From Burkholderia pyrrocinia (GTDB lineage Bacteria > Pseudomonadota > Gammaproteobacteria > Burkholderiales > Burkholderiaceae), in assembly GCF_018417535.1 (NCBI RefSeq), contig NZ_CP070978.1:2356001-2420000 (forward strand): a DNA stretch of 64,000 nt, given 5' to 3'. Positions within the stretch are counted from its first letter, which is position 1. Every line of letters starts with the position of its first letter. Shown here in pieces: positions 18,277 to 26,692 of the stretch. Made by a program: the position numbers and the translations under genes. The notes beneath the pieces were generated by a model, which was not told the DNA's origin, did not search any database, and saw only the letters and a list, made by a program, of their open reading frames with translations.

Positions 18277-19358
18277 GCGGTCGCGAGATGGTAGGGCGTC
18301 GTCGACGGCATGTCGGCGCGCGACACCTGCCCGTCCGCCGTCTTGCACTCGAACCAGCCGCGCGGATGCAGGAAGCGCGCGGCGAAGCGCCCGATCTGCT
18401 GCGCGAGCGGCGCGGAGGCCGGCGTGCCGCCGTGCGTCGCGAGCGCGCGCAGGTATTCGGTCTGCGCCCAGATCCGCTGCGTGCCGTCGATGCACGCGCC
18501 TTGCGCATCGAGCGCCGCGCAGACGCCGCCCGTCTGCGCGTCGACGCCGTATTGCTCCGCGAACGCGAACGCGCGCGACAGCGCGCCGGGGAGCCCGGTC
18601 TGCGCGAGCCGTGCGCCGGCCGCATCGACCAGATAGAACCACTCGAACTGATGGCCGGGCTCGAAGCGGTTGTCGGCCGCCCCGAGCGGCAACTCGGCCA
18701 CGCAGCCGGTCGCCGTGTCGACGAAGGTGCGCTCGACGGCCTGCGCGGTGCGCGCGAGCGCATCGTCGAACGCCGTATCGCCGAATGCGTCGGCGGCCGC
18801 GAGCCACGCTTCGGTCAGGTGCATCAGCGGATTCTGCAGCGCGCCGCTGCCGGATGACGAGAAATCGGCGTGGCGCGCCGCATCGAGCAGCGCGTCGCCG
18901 GGGCGCGGCGCGAAGCGGTCCTGGATCAACGAGGCGGTTTCCTCGGCCACCGTGCGCGCGGCGGCGTCGCCCGACGCCGCATGCCACGCGGCGCACGCGA
19001 ACACGATGAACGCGTGCGTATAGAGATCCTTGGTCGTATCGAGCGGCGCGCCCTGCGCGTCGACGCTGTAGATCCAGCCGCCGTGGCGCGTGTCGCGGAA
19101 GCGGCTGCACAGCGCGTCGAACAGCGTGGCCGCGTGCGTCGCGTCGCCGGCCTGCGCGAACACGAAAAGTTGCCGCGCACAGGCCATTGCGCGATAACGG
19201 GTAGCGGGCAGCGGCGCGTGGGTGGCCGGATCGACGGCCTCGAACGGCAGCCGCAAGGTGTGGTCGAACCCTGAACCTCGCCAGATCGGCAAGACGACGT
19301 GCGCGAAATGGTGGCGCAGCTGGGCGGCCTGGGCGGAAGCAGAGTCGGAAACGGACAT
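18249..19358 (-). CDS. AGE family epimerase/isomerase
   Basis: Protein of 369 residues with the (alpha/alpha)6 barrel of N-acylglucosamine 2-epimerases and aldose-ketose isomerases such as YihS. Family motifs: [42 protein letters not shown] (with the catalytic-region histidine) and [13 protein letters not shown]. It probably interconverts mannose and fructose or related sugars; the exact sugar is unknown. ATG 19358 ([10 protein letters not shown]) is preferred to 19433. Its last nine codons lie opposite the end of the chemoreceptor gene. Confidence 0.85.
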   Translation of the reverse strand: MSVSDSASAQAAQLRHHFAHVVLPIWRGSGFDHTLRLPFEAVDPATHAPLPATRYRAMACARQLFVFAQAGDATHAATLFDALCSRFRDTRHGGWIYSVDAQGAPLDTTKDLYTHAFIVFACAAWHAASGDAAARTVAEETASLIQDRFAPRPGDALLDAARHADFSSSGSGALQNPLMHLTEAWLAAADAFGDTAFDDALARTAQAVERTFVDTATGCVAELPLGAADNRFEPGHQFEWFYLVDAAGARLAQTGLPGALSRAFAFAEQYGVDAQTGGVCAALDAQGACIDGTQRIWAQTEYLRALATHGGTPASAPLAQQIGRFAARFLHPRGWFECKTADGQVSRADMPSTTPYHLATAYAALPAGS

Positions 19359-19471
19359 GACGGGGTTGAGCGTTTGGATCGAAACGTGTCGGCGCGGCCC
19401 GGATCGGCGCGGCCGACGGCAAGGATAAAACATTCCGCGCGGCCGGCACCAAAAAAAAGGAGATAAATCGG

Positions 19472-20170
19472 ATGCTCAGCAATCTGGAACTCGTGATGCG
19501 GCTCGTTCTCGCGGCCGCGCTCGGCAGCGTCATCGGCTTCGAGCGCGAGCGCCTGTCGTGGGCGGCCGGCCTGCGCACGCACATGCTCGTGTGTGTCGGC
19601 TCGACGCTGATCATGATCGTATCGGCGTTCGGTTTCGCCGACGTGCTCGGCAGCAGCGAGCACATCGTGCTCGATCCGTCGCGGATCGCCGCGCAGGTCG
19701 TGTCGGGCATCGGCTTCCTCGGTGCGGGCTCGATCCTGCTGCGCGGCGAGATCGTGCGCGGGCTGACGACGGCCGCGAGCCTGTGGTCGGTCGCCGCGAT
19801 CGGCCTTGCGGTGGGCGGCGGGCTCTATGTCGCGTCGATTTCGGCGACGATCATCATCCTGATCATCCTGGCCGGCATCAAGCCGCTGGAGCGGCGCTAC
19901 TTCACGGTGCGCCAGCGGCGCCAGCTCGCGCTGACGGTGGTGAGTGGTGCGCTGACGTTCGATTCGCTGCACGCGGCGCTCGGCCCCGACAGCGCGCGCG
20001 TGAAGCAGTTCATCGCGCAGCGCGCCGACGACACCGGAGAGCACGACGAGGTGCGCATCGCGCTCGCGCGGGTGTCGGAACTCGAATACCGGGCGATCTG
20101 CGACAAGCTGCGCGGGCTGCCGGGCGTCACGCGTTTCGAGGAAGGGAGCGGGCTGTCGGGCGACGAATAG
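19472..20170 (+). CDS. MgtC/SapB family membrane protein
   Basis: Protein of 232 residues with four or five N-terminal membrane helices: ELVMRLVLAAALGSVIGFERE (charged E-R-E motif), LRTHMLVCVGSTLIMIVSAF, GIGFLGAGSILLR and LTTAASLWSVAAIGLAVGGG, all diagnostic of MgtC/SapB. The soluble C-terminal ACT-like region is present. In pathogens MgtC proteins support growth at low magnesium and in macrophages by inhibiting the F1Fo ATP synthase; whether this one does is unknown. A clear AAGGAG site precedes the ATG. Confidence 0.9.
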   Translation: MLSNLELVMRLVLAAALGSVIGFERERLSWAAGLRTHMLVCVGSTLIMIVSAFGFADVLGSSEHIVLDPSRIAAQVVSGIGFLGAGSILLRGEIVRGLTTAASLWSVAAIGLAVGGGLYVASISATIIILIILAGIKPLERRYFTVRQRRQLALTVVSGALTFDSLHAALGPDSARVKQFIAQRADDTGEHDEVRIALARVSELEYRAICDKLRGLPGVTRFEEGSGLSGDE

Positions 20171-20262
20171 GCTGAATCGGTTGCGGGGCGTGCGACAATG
20201 GCCGGCCACCGATTCCGTTCGACATCCGGTTCCGCGCTCGCGGGCCCTGCCATCCGATTTCC

Positions 20263-21651
20263 ATGACCGAATCCGTTTCCACGCCTCGCTCCCGTTCCCG
20301 TTCCCGTTTCAATCGTTCGTCGGCCCGTTCCCGCCAGCGCTCGGCGGCTGCCGCGGGCAGCACGTCCGCGAGGGCGACGTCGCGGCCCGGCGATGCGCCG
20401 CGGGACGAACTGACGTTCGACCTGTTCGGCGATCCGGTACTCGAGCCGGGCGAGCGGGTGCAGGTCACGGGGCGCGACGAAGCGGTTGCGGAAGCCGACG
20501 CGGCGGCCGGCGTCGCGGACGATGCGGCCGCCGGGCGGCAGGCCTCGCTGGACGGATTCAGCGCGCCGGAGGGTGCGAGTGTCGTGGGACAGGCGGAAGC
20601 TGATACTGCGGTGAAGCCGGAAGTGGCGGTGGAGGTCGACAGTGTTTCGGCGCCTGAAGGTGGTGATGCCGGGAGCGAAGACGGTGTGTCTGCGGCTGAT
20701 GGTGTTGCAGTGAAGGCGGTCGATGTGCCTGCGACCGACGGCGCTGCAACGAAGGCGGCCGATGTGCGTGTGGCCGATGGCGCCACCGTAACGGCAACCG
20801 GGCTGCAAGCGGCAGATGGCGCCGTGGTGGAGGCGGCCGATCGGCAAGCGGCTGATGGCGAAGTCGCGAAGGCTGCTGTCGAAGCGGCGACCGGCGACGC
20901 GGCCGTCAAATCCCGCGAAGGGCGATCTCGCGGCGACGCAGTGAAAGAGCGCCGTTCCTCGTCGGGCACCAAACGCCGGGCGACTGCCGGTGCAATCGAC
21001 GCGACGGCGGTGCAATCTGCGCCGGCTGCGACGAGCGTCGACAAGGCGCTGGACGCGAACGGATCGAATCCGGTGCTGGATGCCGCTTTGACAGTCAAGC
21101 CGCAGGCGCCGGCACAACCGGCTGAGCCGGCTGAGTCGGCGATCGCCGCGAACCCCGCGAACCCCGGTGACGCTGCCCCGACCAACGCCTCGCCGTTGCC
21201 GGTCACGCAGCCGGTGGCTTCCGCCGCGTCGTTCGTGACGAAGCCGTCGTCGGAACGCGCGCAACCGGTCGCGCCGGCCTTCGATCCGGACACGCACCTG
21301 CGCCCGCTGACCGACCGGCTCGCCGCGCTGCAGGCCGACGTGGACGGTCTGACGCGCACGGCCGATCGCGAGATGCGCCGCGTCAACCGCCTGCTGCTGG
21401 CGCTGGCCGTCGTCGTGCTGGCAGGGCTCGTCGCGCTGGTGCTGCAAACGCGGCAGATCGCACACCTGAAGCAGGACGCGGCCAACAAGCAGCAGCGGAT
21501 CGATCGCCTGGCGGCCGATCTGTCGACGCAGCAGGCGACGCTGACGACGCTCGAGGAGCACCACGAAGCGCTCCTGTCGCAGGTCGACCGGCTTCAGCGC
21601 AATGCGAACCGCGAGGCGGCCGTCGCCAAGCGTGCCCGCCGCACGCGCTGA
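20263..21651 (+). CDS. Low-complexity protein with a C-terminal membrane helix and coiled coil
   Basis: I do not recognise a family with certainty. The 462 residues start with an Arg/Ser-rich segment (RSRSRSRFNRSSARSRQRS), then a short ordered motif DELTFDLFGDPVLEPGERVQVTG near residues 47-69 (a 20-residue part is DELTFDLFGDPVLEPGERVQ). About 250 Ala/Val/Asp-rich residues follow, with loosely repeated AADGxxxKAADV units. Near 340-372 a helix precedes one membrane segment (LLLALAVVVLAGLVALVLQ, about 378-396), then a coiled coil to the basic end KRARRTR. It is probably an inner membrane protein with a large disordered cytoplasmic part. Codons in the middle (about 20640-20900) are less G/C-biased than the flanks. 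Confidence 0.75.
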   Translation: MTESVSTPRSRSRSRFNRSSARSRQRSAAAAGSTSARATSRPGDAPRDELTFDLFGDPVLEPGERVQVTGRDEAVAEADAAAGVADDAAAGRQASLDGFSAPEGASVVGQAEADTAVKPEVAVEVDSVSAPEGGDAGSEDGVSAADGVAVKAVDVPATDGAATKAADVRVADGATVTATGLQAADGAVVEAADRQAADGEVAKAAVEAATGDAAVKSREGRSRGDAVKERRSSSGTKRRATAGAIDATAVQSAPAATSVDKALDANGSNPVLDAALTVKPQAPAQPAEPAESAIAANPANPGDAAPTNASPLPVTQPVASAASFVTKPSSERAQPVAPAFDPDTHLRPLTDRLAALQADVDGLTRTADREMRRVNRLLLALAVVVLAGLVALVLQTRQIAHLKQDAANKQQRIDRLAADLSTQQATLTTLEEHHEALLSQVDRLQRNANREAAVAKRARRTR

Positions 21652-21760
21652 TCGTTCCGACCCTATCCTGGAAGCCCGACGGGCAAAGGATCGCCGTTCC
21701 GCGCTTGCGATCGGCGACGGTGCGTATGCGGCAAACTGATGCGGCGCACTGGCAGAATTC

Positions 21761-21802
21761 AGGGAAAACCCTTAGAATGGAGTCAATCTAAGGGAAAACC
21801 CT
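21761..21802. promoter_or_regulatory. Two copies of AGGGAAAACCCT before the 51-residue gene
   Basis: AGGGAAAACCCT occurs at 21761-21772 and again at 21791-21802, exactly 30 bp apart (about three helix turns). Each is an inverted repeat AGGG-AAAA-CCCT. The second copy ends 24 bases before the ATG at 21827. The same 12-mer is found once more at 32388-32399, also just upstream of a small gene. A transcription factor site is likely; the factor is unknown. Confidence 0.6.
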
Positions 21803-21826
21803 AGCCACATCTGTCAGGAGTCTCAC

Positions 21827-21982
21827 ATGAGCTTCATCCTTGCCCTGCTGCAAAAGATCGACGACCTGTTCGTGTCGCCGCACCTGCCGCTCGACGCCGA
21901 TTACTCGTACGCTGCGCGTCGAGCCGAAGCCGAGCGCGTGCGCCGTGCGCATCTCGTGCCGATCGTCCTGTATCGTCGCTGA
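21827..21982 (+). CDS. Small protein of 51 residues, unknown function
   Basis: A short gene with an AGGAG ribosome site six bases before the ATG and strongly G/C-ending codons. It encodes MSFILALLQKIDDLFVSPHL followed by an acidic turn, two tyrosines (ADYSYAARR), a basic helix AEAERVRRAHL and the tail VPIVLYRR. The N-terminus is amphipathic rather than a membrane span. I do not recognise the family, but start site, codon use and the paired upstream motifs argue that it is real and regulated. Confidence 0.65.
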   Translation: MSFILALLQKIDDLFVSPHLPLDADYSYAARRAEAERVRRAHLVPIVLYRR

Positions 21983-22009
21983 TTCGCTGATTCGCTGATT
22001 CGCTGATTC
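21978..22009. repeat. 8-bp tandem repeat GCTGATTC x4
   Basis: Four perfect adjacent copies of GCTGATTC; the first copy contains the TGA stop of the 51-residue gene. It is followed by AGC. A slippage-prone microsatellite in the 3' untranslated region. Confidence 0.9.
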
Positions 22010-22117
22010 AGCGCGGCGCCTGCCGTACCTGCCCGCCCGCTTTCCGCCGCCGCATTGCGCGCCGGCGCGACCGTCCCGCTACACTGGAAGTCCGATACCC
22101 TTCACGGCGACCGGGCC

Positions 22118-22597
22118 ATGCTCCAGATGCGGCCGATGACGGCCGGCGAATTCCACGCGTACCGCACGCGAGCCATCGACGGCTATGCGCGCGATCTCGT
22201 TTCATCCGGACAAAACGCTGTCGAAGACGCGGCCGATCGTGCGCGCGCCTGTTTCGACACGCTGCTGCCGGACGGCCTGCGGACATCCGGCCAGATACTC
22301 GTCGTGCTCATCGACGGCACCAGCGGCGATGCGGTGGGCGACCTCTGGTACGCGATCGTGCCCGAAGGGCCGAACCGCACGCTGTTCATCTACGACCTCG
22401 ATATCGTCCCGTCCCGGCGCCGCCAGGGCTGGGCCACGCGCGCGCTCGATGCGCTCGACGCCGAGGCGCGCGGGTATGGCATCACCGAGATCGGGTTGTC
22501 GGTGTTCAATCACAACACGGCGGCCCGCGCGCTGTATCGTGCGTGCGGCTTCGCGCCGATCACGACGACGTTGATCAAGCCTGTTATCCCGGGCTGA
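22118..22597 (+). CDS. GNAT family N-acetyltransferase
   Basis: Acetyl-CoA-dependent acyltransferase of 159 residues. The acetyl-CoA loop motif is IVPSRRRQGWATRALDAL (R-R-Q-G-W-A pattern), preceded by the beta strand LFIYDLDI and followed by IGLSVFNHNTAARALYRACGF, the motif B region. An N-terminal segment MLQMRPMTAGEFHAYRTRAI leads into the fold. ATG 22118 is preferred; no strong ribosome site is seen before it or before the ATG-like start at 22055. Substrate unknown. Confidence 0.87.
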   Translation: MLQMRPMTAGEFHAYRTRAIDGYARDLVSSGQNAVEDAADRARACFDTLLPDGLRTSGQILVVLIDGTSGDAVGDLWYAIVPEGPNRTLFIYDLDIVPSRRRQGWATRALDALDAEARGYGITEIGLSVFNHNTAARALYRACGFAPITTTLIKPVIPG

Positions 22598-22697
22598 ATC
22601 CGCTGGCCGGCGCTGCGTCGTCACGTGCGGCCGATTCGACACACCGCTGACGGCCACCACCGGCCACCCTCCCGATCCTTCCTGTTCGCCAAGCGCT

Positions 22698-22753
22698 GAA
22701 CACCGAACACCGAACACCGAACACCGAACACCGAACACCGAACACCGAACACC
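22698..22753. repeat. 7-bp tandem repeat GAACACC x8
   Basis: Eight uninterrupted perfect copies of GAACACC plus a partial GAAC, between the acetyltransferase stop and the copA 3' end. It is the longest perfect microsatellite in the window and likely varies in copy number between strains. It is intergenic, so no protein phase variation is expected. Confidence 0.95.
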
Positions 22754-22784
22754 GAACGGCCATTCGGCACGCATCACCGGCACA

Positions 22785-25613
22785 TCAGCGCGCGCGGCCT
22801 TTCCATCTCCGCAGCAGCAGCGCGTTGGTCACGACGCTGACGCTGGAAAACGCCATCGCCGCGCCCGCGATCACCGGGTTCAGCAAGCCGAGCGCCGCGA
22901 GCGGCACGCCGACCAGGTTGTAGACGAACGCCCAGAACAGGTTCTGCTGGATCTTCCGGTACGTGCGCTTGGAGATGTCGATCGCATCGGCGACGAGCGC
23001 CGGATCGCCGCGCATCAGCGTGATGCCGGCCGTGTGCATCGCGACGTCCGTGCCGGTCGACATCGCGATGCCGACATCGGCCGCGGCGAGCGCGGGCGCA
23101 TCGTTGATCCCGTCGCCGACCATCGCGACGATCCCGCCGTGCGTACGCTTCAGTTCGACGACGACGCGCGCCTTGTCGTCGGGCAGCACCTGCGCATGCA
23201 CTTCGCCGATGCCGAGCGACGCCGCGACGGCCGCCGCGCTGCCGTGGTTGTCGCCCGTCACGAGCACGCTCGCGACGCCGCGCGCCGACAGCGCCGCGAT
23301 CGCGTCGCGGGCGCCCGGCTTCACCGTGTCGCCGAACGCGATCAGCGCGACCAACGCGCGTGGCGCATCGGCGCGCATCAGCCACGAAATCGTGTTGCCC
23401 GCGCGTTCGAGTTCCGCCGCGCGAGCGTCGAGCGCCGGCGACACCGCGATGCCGAGCTCGTCGCGCCAGCGCGTGCTGCCGAGCGCGAGCAACTGCCCGC
23501 CGACGCGCGCTTCCACGCCGCGTCCGGCCACCGCGCGCGCATCGGCCGCGACGGCCGACGGCGCGCCAGCACCGCGCGCGGACACGTCCGCGTCGTGCGC
23601 GGCGACCACGGCGCGTGCGAGCGGATGGTCGCTCTGACGCTGCACCGCCGCCGCGAGCGCGAGCGCTTCGTCGCGCGGCACGCCGACCGCTTCGAACGCC
23701 GTCACGGACGGCTTGCCTTCGGTCAGCGTGCCGGTCTTGTCGAACGCGATCACGGTGGCGCGCTGCGCGAGTTCGAGCGCCTGCGCGTCCTTGATCAGCA
23801 CGCCGTGCCGGGCCGCGACGCCCGTGCCGGCCATGATCGCGGCGGGCGTCGCGAGGCCGAGCGCGCACGGGCACGCGATGACGAGCACCGCGACCGCGTT
23901 GAGGATCGCGGTTTCCGTCCCGGCGCCGGCGATCAGCCAGCCGACCAGCGTCAGCAGCGCGATCCCGAGGATCGCCGGCACGAACACTTCGCTGACACGA
24001 TCGACGAGCCGCTGGATCGGCGCCTTCTCGGCCTGCGCGGATTCGACGAGGCGGATGATGCGCGCGAGCGTCGTCTCCGCGCCGATCGCGGTGGTTTCGA
24101 CGACGAGCGCGCCTTCGCCGTTGATCGAGCCGGCCGTGACGGCATCGCCGTCGTCCTTCGGCACGGGCAGGCTTTCGCCGGTGATCAGCGATTCGTCGAT
24201 GTGCGAACGGCCCGACACGATCCGGCCGTCGACGGGCACGCGCTCGCCGGGGCGGATGCCGACGTTCGTGCCGACGCGCACCTGCGACAGCGGTACGTCG
24301 CGTTCGATGCCGTGCTCGACGACGCGCGCACGGTCGGGCCGCAGCGCGTTCAGTGCGCGGATCGCCTCGGTGGTCTGGCGCTTCGCGCGCGATTCGAGCC
24401 ATTTGCCGAAGCGCACGAGCGTGACGATGACGGCCGACGCCTCGAAATACAGGTGGCCGGGATGCGCGGGATCGCGCAGCAGCATCCACAGGCTCAGCCC
24501 GTACGCGGCCGACGTGCCGAGCGCGACCAGCAGGTCCATGTTGCCGGCGCGCGCCTTCACCGCATGCCAGGCCGCACGGTAGAAGCGCGCGCCGAAGCCG
24601 AACTGCACGATCGACGCGAGCACGAGCTGGAGCCAGCCGGGCAGCATCAGGTCGATGCCGAACGGTGCGACGAGCATCGGCGCGACGAGCGGCGCGCTCA
24701 GCACCGCCGACCAGATCACGAGATTGCGTTCGCGAACCGCTTCGCGGCGCTTGCGGGCGTCGGGATCCTGCGCAGGGCTGGCCGGTTGCGCGTCGGCGCC
24801 GGCCATTGCGCCGGCCGACGGCGCGACGGCGAGCGACGCGCGGTAGCCGGCCGTGGTGACCGCCGCGATCAGCGTGGCGGCGTCGAGTGCGCCGGCGCCG
24901 TGCACCGATGCGCGCTCGGTCGCGAGATTGACCGACGCGCGCGCGACGCCCGGCACGGCGGCCAGCGCTTTTTCGACGCGGCCGGCGCAGGACGCGCAGG
25001 TCATGCCGCCGATATCGAGTTCGAGACCGAGATCGGTGGAGGCGGCGGATTCTGCCGGCCGCGTGGCGACGGCGTCGGCGACCGGCGTCGCGCCATAGCC
25101 GGCCTGCTTCACGGCGTCCGTCAGTTGCGACGCGGAAACGTCTGCCGCAGCGTCAACCGTGGCGCGTTCGGTCGCGAGATTGACCGACGCACGCGTGACG
25201 CCCGGCACCTTCGCGAGCGCCTTTTCGACGCGCGATACGCACGACGCGCAGGTCATTCCGTCGATATCGAGTTCGATCGTGGCCGTGGCTGCAGGCAACG
25301 CCGCCGCCGGCACGGGCGGCGTTTCTTCGCGCAGCGCGTGTGCCGCAGGCACGGCCGCGACGGCTTCAACCGCCGCGTCACGCACCACCGCGCGGTAGCC
25401 GATCTCGCCGACCGCGTCGACGAGCTGGCCGGGCTCGACCGTTTCCTGCGCGGTCACCGTCGCCGTGCGCGCGTCGAGATCGACCGCCGCGTCGACGACG
25501 CCCGGCACGGCGGCCAGCGCGCGCTGCACGCGGCCCGTGCAGCCGCCGCAATGCATGCCGTCGACGGTCAGTTCGATCGTTTGCAGCGCGGCGGAGGCAA
25601 GTGGTTCAGTCAT
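22785..25613 (-). CDS. copA: Copper-exporting P1B-type ATPase with three metal-binding domains
   Basis: Inner membrane Cu(I) exporter, 942 residues. Three N-terminal heavy-metal-associated domains have GMHCGGC (C22, C25), GMTCASC (near 96) and GMTCASC (near 178). The catalytic core has TGES, the membrane copper motif CPCALG, the phosphorylated aspartate in DKTGTLTEG, the nucleotide-site SDHPLA, and [10 protein letters not shown]. The last helices contain YN and MAFSS, which mark the Cu(I) subgroup. An MerR-type promoter is just upstream. Three HMA domains is on the high side for bacterial CopA. Confidence 0.95.
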   Translation of the reverse strand: MTEPLASAALQTIELTVDGMHCGGCTGRVQRALAAVPGVVDAAVDLDARTATVTAQETVEPGQLVDAVGEIGYRAVVRDAAVEAVAAVPAAHALREETPPVPAAALPAATATIELDIDGMTCASCVSRVEKALAKVPGVTRASVNLATERATVDAAADVSASQLTDAVKQAGYGATPVADAVATRPAESAASTDLGLELDIGGMTCASCAGRVEKALAAVPGVARASVNLATERASVHGAGALDAATLIAAVTTAGYRASLAVAPSAGAMAGADAQPASPAQDPDARKRREAVRERNLVIWSAVLSAPLVAPMLVAPFGIDLMLPGWLQLVLASIVQFGFGARFYRAAWHAVKARAGNMDLLVALGTSAAYGLSLWMLLRDPAHPGHLYFEASAVIVTLVRFGKWLESRAKRQTTEAIRALNALRPDRARVVEHGIERDVPLSQVRVGTNVGIRPGERVPVDGRIVSGRSHIDESLITGESLPVPKDDGDAVTAGSINGEGALVVETTAIGAETTLARIIRLVESAQAEKAPIQRLVDRVSEVFVPAILGIALLTLVGWLIAGAGTETAILNAVAVLVIACPCALGLATPAAIMAGTGVAARHGVLIKDAQALELAQRATVIAFDKTGTLTEGKPSVTAFEAVGVPRDEALALAAAVQRQSDHPLARAVVAAHDADVSARGAGAPSAVAADARAVAGRGVEARVGGQLLALGSTRWRDELGIAVSPALDARAAELERAGNTISWLMRADAPRALVALIAFGDTVKPGARDAIAALSARGVASVLVTGDNHGSAAAVAASLGIGEVHAQVLPDDKARVVVELKRTHGGIVAMVGDGINDAPALAAADVGIAMSTGTDVAMHTAGITLMRGDPALVADAIDISKRTYRKIQQNLFWAFVYNLVGVPLAALGLLNPVIAGAAMAFSSVSVVTNALLLRRWKGRAR

Positions 25614-25655
25614 GTCGGATTCCCCAAAAGCGCGGTTCGTGCCGCGAATGGTTCC

Positions 25656-25686
25656 AGTATCAACATTCCCATGATGGTAAGGTCAA
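25656..25686 (-). promoter_or_regulatory. CueR/MerR-type promoter of copA
   Basis: Reading leftward: -35 TTGACC, 19-base spacer, -10 GATACT. The spacer contains the imperfect inverted repeat ACCTTACC...GGGAATGT expected for a CueR operator. The overlong 19-bp spacer is the hallmark of MerR-family activated promoters. No cueR gene is adjacent in this window, so the regulator must be encoded elsewhere. It lies 43 bases before the copA start. Confidence 0.82.
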
Positions 25687-25795
25687 GCGGTGGTGACGCT
25701 GTCGATGCACACCGGTTGTTACGGCCCGGAAAAAGCCAGCGCCCGGCTTCCAGACGGACAGCCGGGCGGTCGTGCGTTTGCGCTCGATTGCGCGG

Positions 25796-26119
25796 TCAGG
25801 CGCAGAGCTTGGCGCTCGCGAGACGATTCAGGCTGACGCCTTGTTCGGCGGCCTGGATCACCAGCGCGCGGTGCGCCTGCGGAGGGATGCGGACTTTGAA
25901 TTCACCGCTGTAGGTTCGGTCGGCGATCGGCTCGGGCACCTTCTCCCCGTTCGCGGCCATGTCGCGCACGACATCGGCGACGAGCCGGCGAATGCCGGCC
26001 AGTGCGCCTTCCGGCGTTTCGTCGAGCCATGAAAGAGACGGGAACTCCGCGCAGAGGCCGACGTGCTCCCCGTCCTCCGGGGACCACGTTACGCGGTACG
26101 TAAAGTGGTCTTGGGTCAT
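25796..26119 (-). CDS. hicB: HicB family antitoxin
   Basis: Antitoxin of 107 residues. The N-terminal part-RNase H-like HicB domain is seen in YRVTWSPEDGEHVGLCAEFPSLSWLDETPEGALAGIRRLV, quoted here by its key parts GEHVGLCAEFPSLSWLDETP and EGALAGIRRLV. The C-terminus, EFKVRIPPQAHRALVIQAAE then GVSLNRLASAKL, is a ribbon-helix-helix-like DNA-binding segment. It binds and neutralises HicA and represses the operon. Its start overlaps the hicA stop by four bases (ATGA), giving the usual toxin-first hic order. Confidence 0.9.
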   Translation of the reverse strand: MTQDHFTYRVTWSPEDGEHVGLCAEFPSLSWLDETPEGALAGIRRLVADVVRDMAANGEKVPEPIADRTYSGEFKVRIPPQAHRALVIQAAEQGVSLNRLASAKLCA

Positions 26120-26367
26120 GATTTCTGTTCCTTCAGTCGATCGATCGCGTCGAGAACCTGCCGCACCTGATACGCCTTCGCTTTCCCGCGATCATTCTGG
26201 ATATTCACTCGTGGATCGCCTTGCCACGGTGTCTTGAAAATGGCCTGGCTTGAACCGGATTGGCGGGCCGCTCCGAAGTGTGCCTCGCAGACCTTGAACA
26301 GATCGTTGAATCGCACATTCGCGGGCTCGCGCCTCATTTGTTCGAGGATCTTCCAATCGCTTGCCAT
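26116..26367 (-). CDS. hicA: HicA family toxin, catalytic histidine apparently lost
   Basis: Small double-stranded-RNA-binding-fold mRNA interferase of 83 residues, upstream of hicB. The body KTPWQGDPRVNIQ and AKAYQVRQVLDAI matches the longer HicA subfamily. In that subfamily the stretch before KTPW normally holds the active-site histidine (a G-S-S-H pattern); here it reads SGSSQAIFK, with CAG glutamine, one base change from CAC or CAT. The toxin may therefore be inactive. ATG 26367 is chosen; the ATG at 26394 lies inside the operator palindrome. Confidence 0.85.
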   Translation of the reverse strand: MASDWKILEQMRREPANVRFNDLFKVCEAHFGAARQSGSSQAIFKTPWQGDPRVNIQNDRGKAKAYQVRQVLDAIDRLKEQKS

Positions 26368-26372
26368 AGCGC

Positions 26373-26394
26373 ATGGTGTCAATAGTGACACCAT
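26373..26394. promoter_or_regulatory. hicAB operator palindrome
   Basis: Perfect inverted repeat with 9-bp arms ATGGTGTCA and TGACACCAT around the centre ATAG, placed six bases before the hicA start codon. HicB-family antitoxins bind such repeats to autoregulate, and this is the only strong palindrome in the region. Confidence 0.75.
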
Positions 26395-26623
26395 TTGTCA
26401 ATCCAGACCACGAACCTCTCCGCTTCGGAATCGTTCCGGCGCGTGCAGGTGTCGCTTCGACGTCCCCGGTTTTTTGGCGAATCTCGCGAAATATTTCGAA
26501 TCCGTCGATAGCGCTACCGTTCCGTCCTCTATTCGGCATATTGGGGGATGCCCTTAGGCGCTATGATACCGGCCTGACATCAGCGCCCACCGTAGCGAGA
26601 CGGTCATGCGGGCAAGCTGAGGT

Positions 26624-26657
26624 GCCTTGTTTTCGTCGTTCGCGAGTCGAACAAGGC
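26624..26657. promoter_or_regulatory. Inverted repeat upstream of the DUF1254 gene
   Basis: Arms GCCTTGTT and AACAAGGC, 18 bases apart, 36 bases before the ATG at 26693. TTGACT follows at 26659. It may be a regulator site or an RNA hairpin. Apart from this and the hicAB operator, the gap 26368-26692 shows nothing. Confidence 0.4.
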
Positions 26658-26692
26658 GTTGACTGAAAAGAACGATATTCGGCCAGTAATCG

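Noticed and set aside
16546..19710. 1054-codon leftward frame across the chemoreceptor and epimerase region
   Set aside because: Antisense and out-of-frame to recognised genes, with skewed composition only.
22698..22753. CRISPR array
   Set aside because: The heptamer repeats are contiguous with no spacers.
23034..25913. 959-codon rightward frame opposite copA
   Set aside because: Complement of the copA coding sequence; composition is an artefact and copA has all catalytic motifs.
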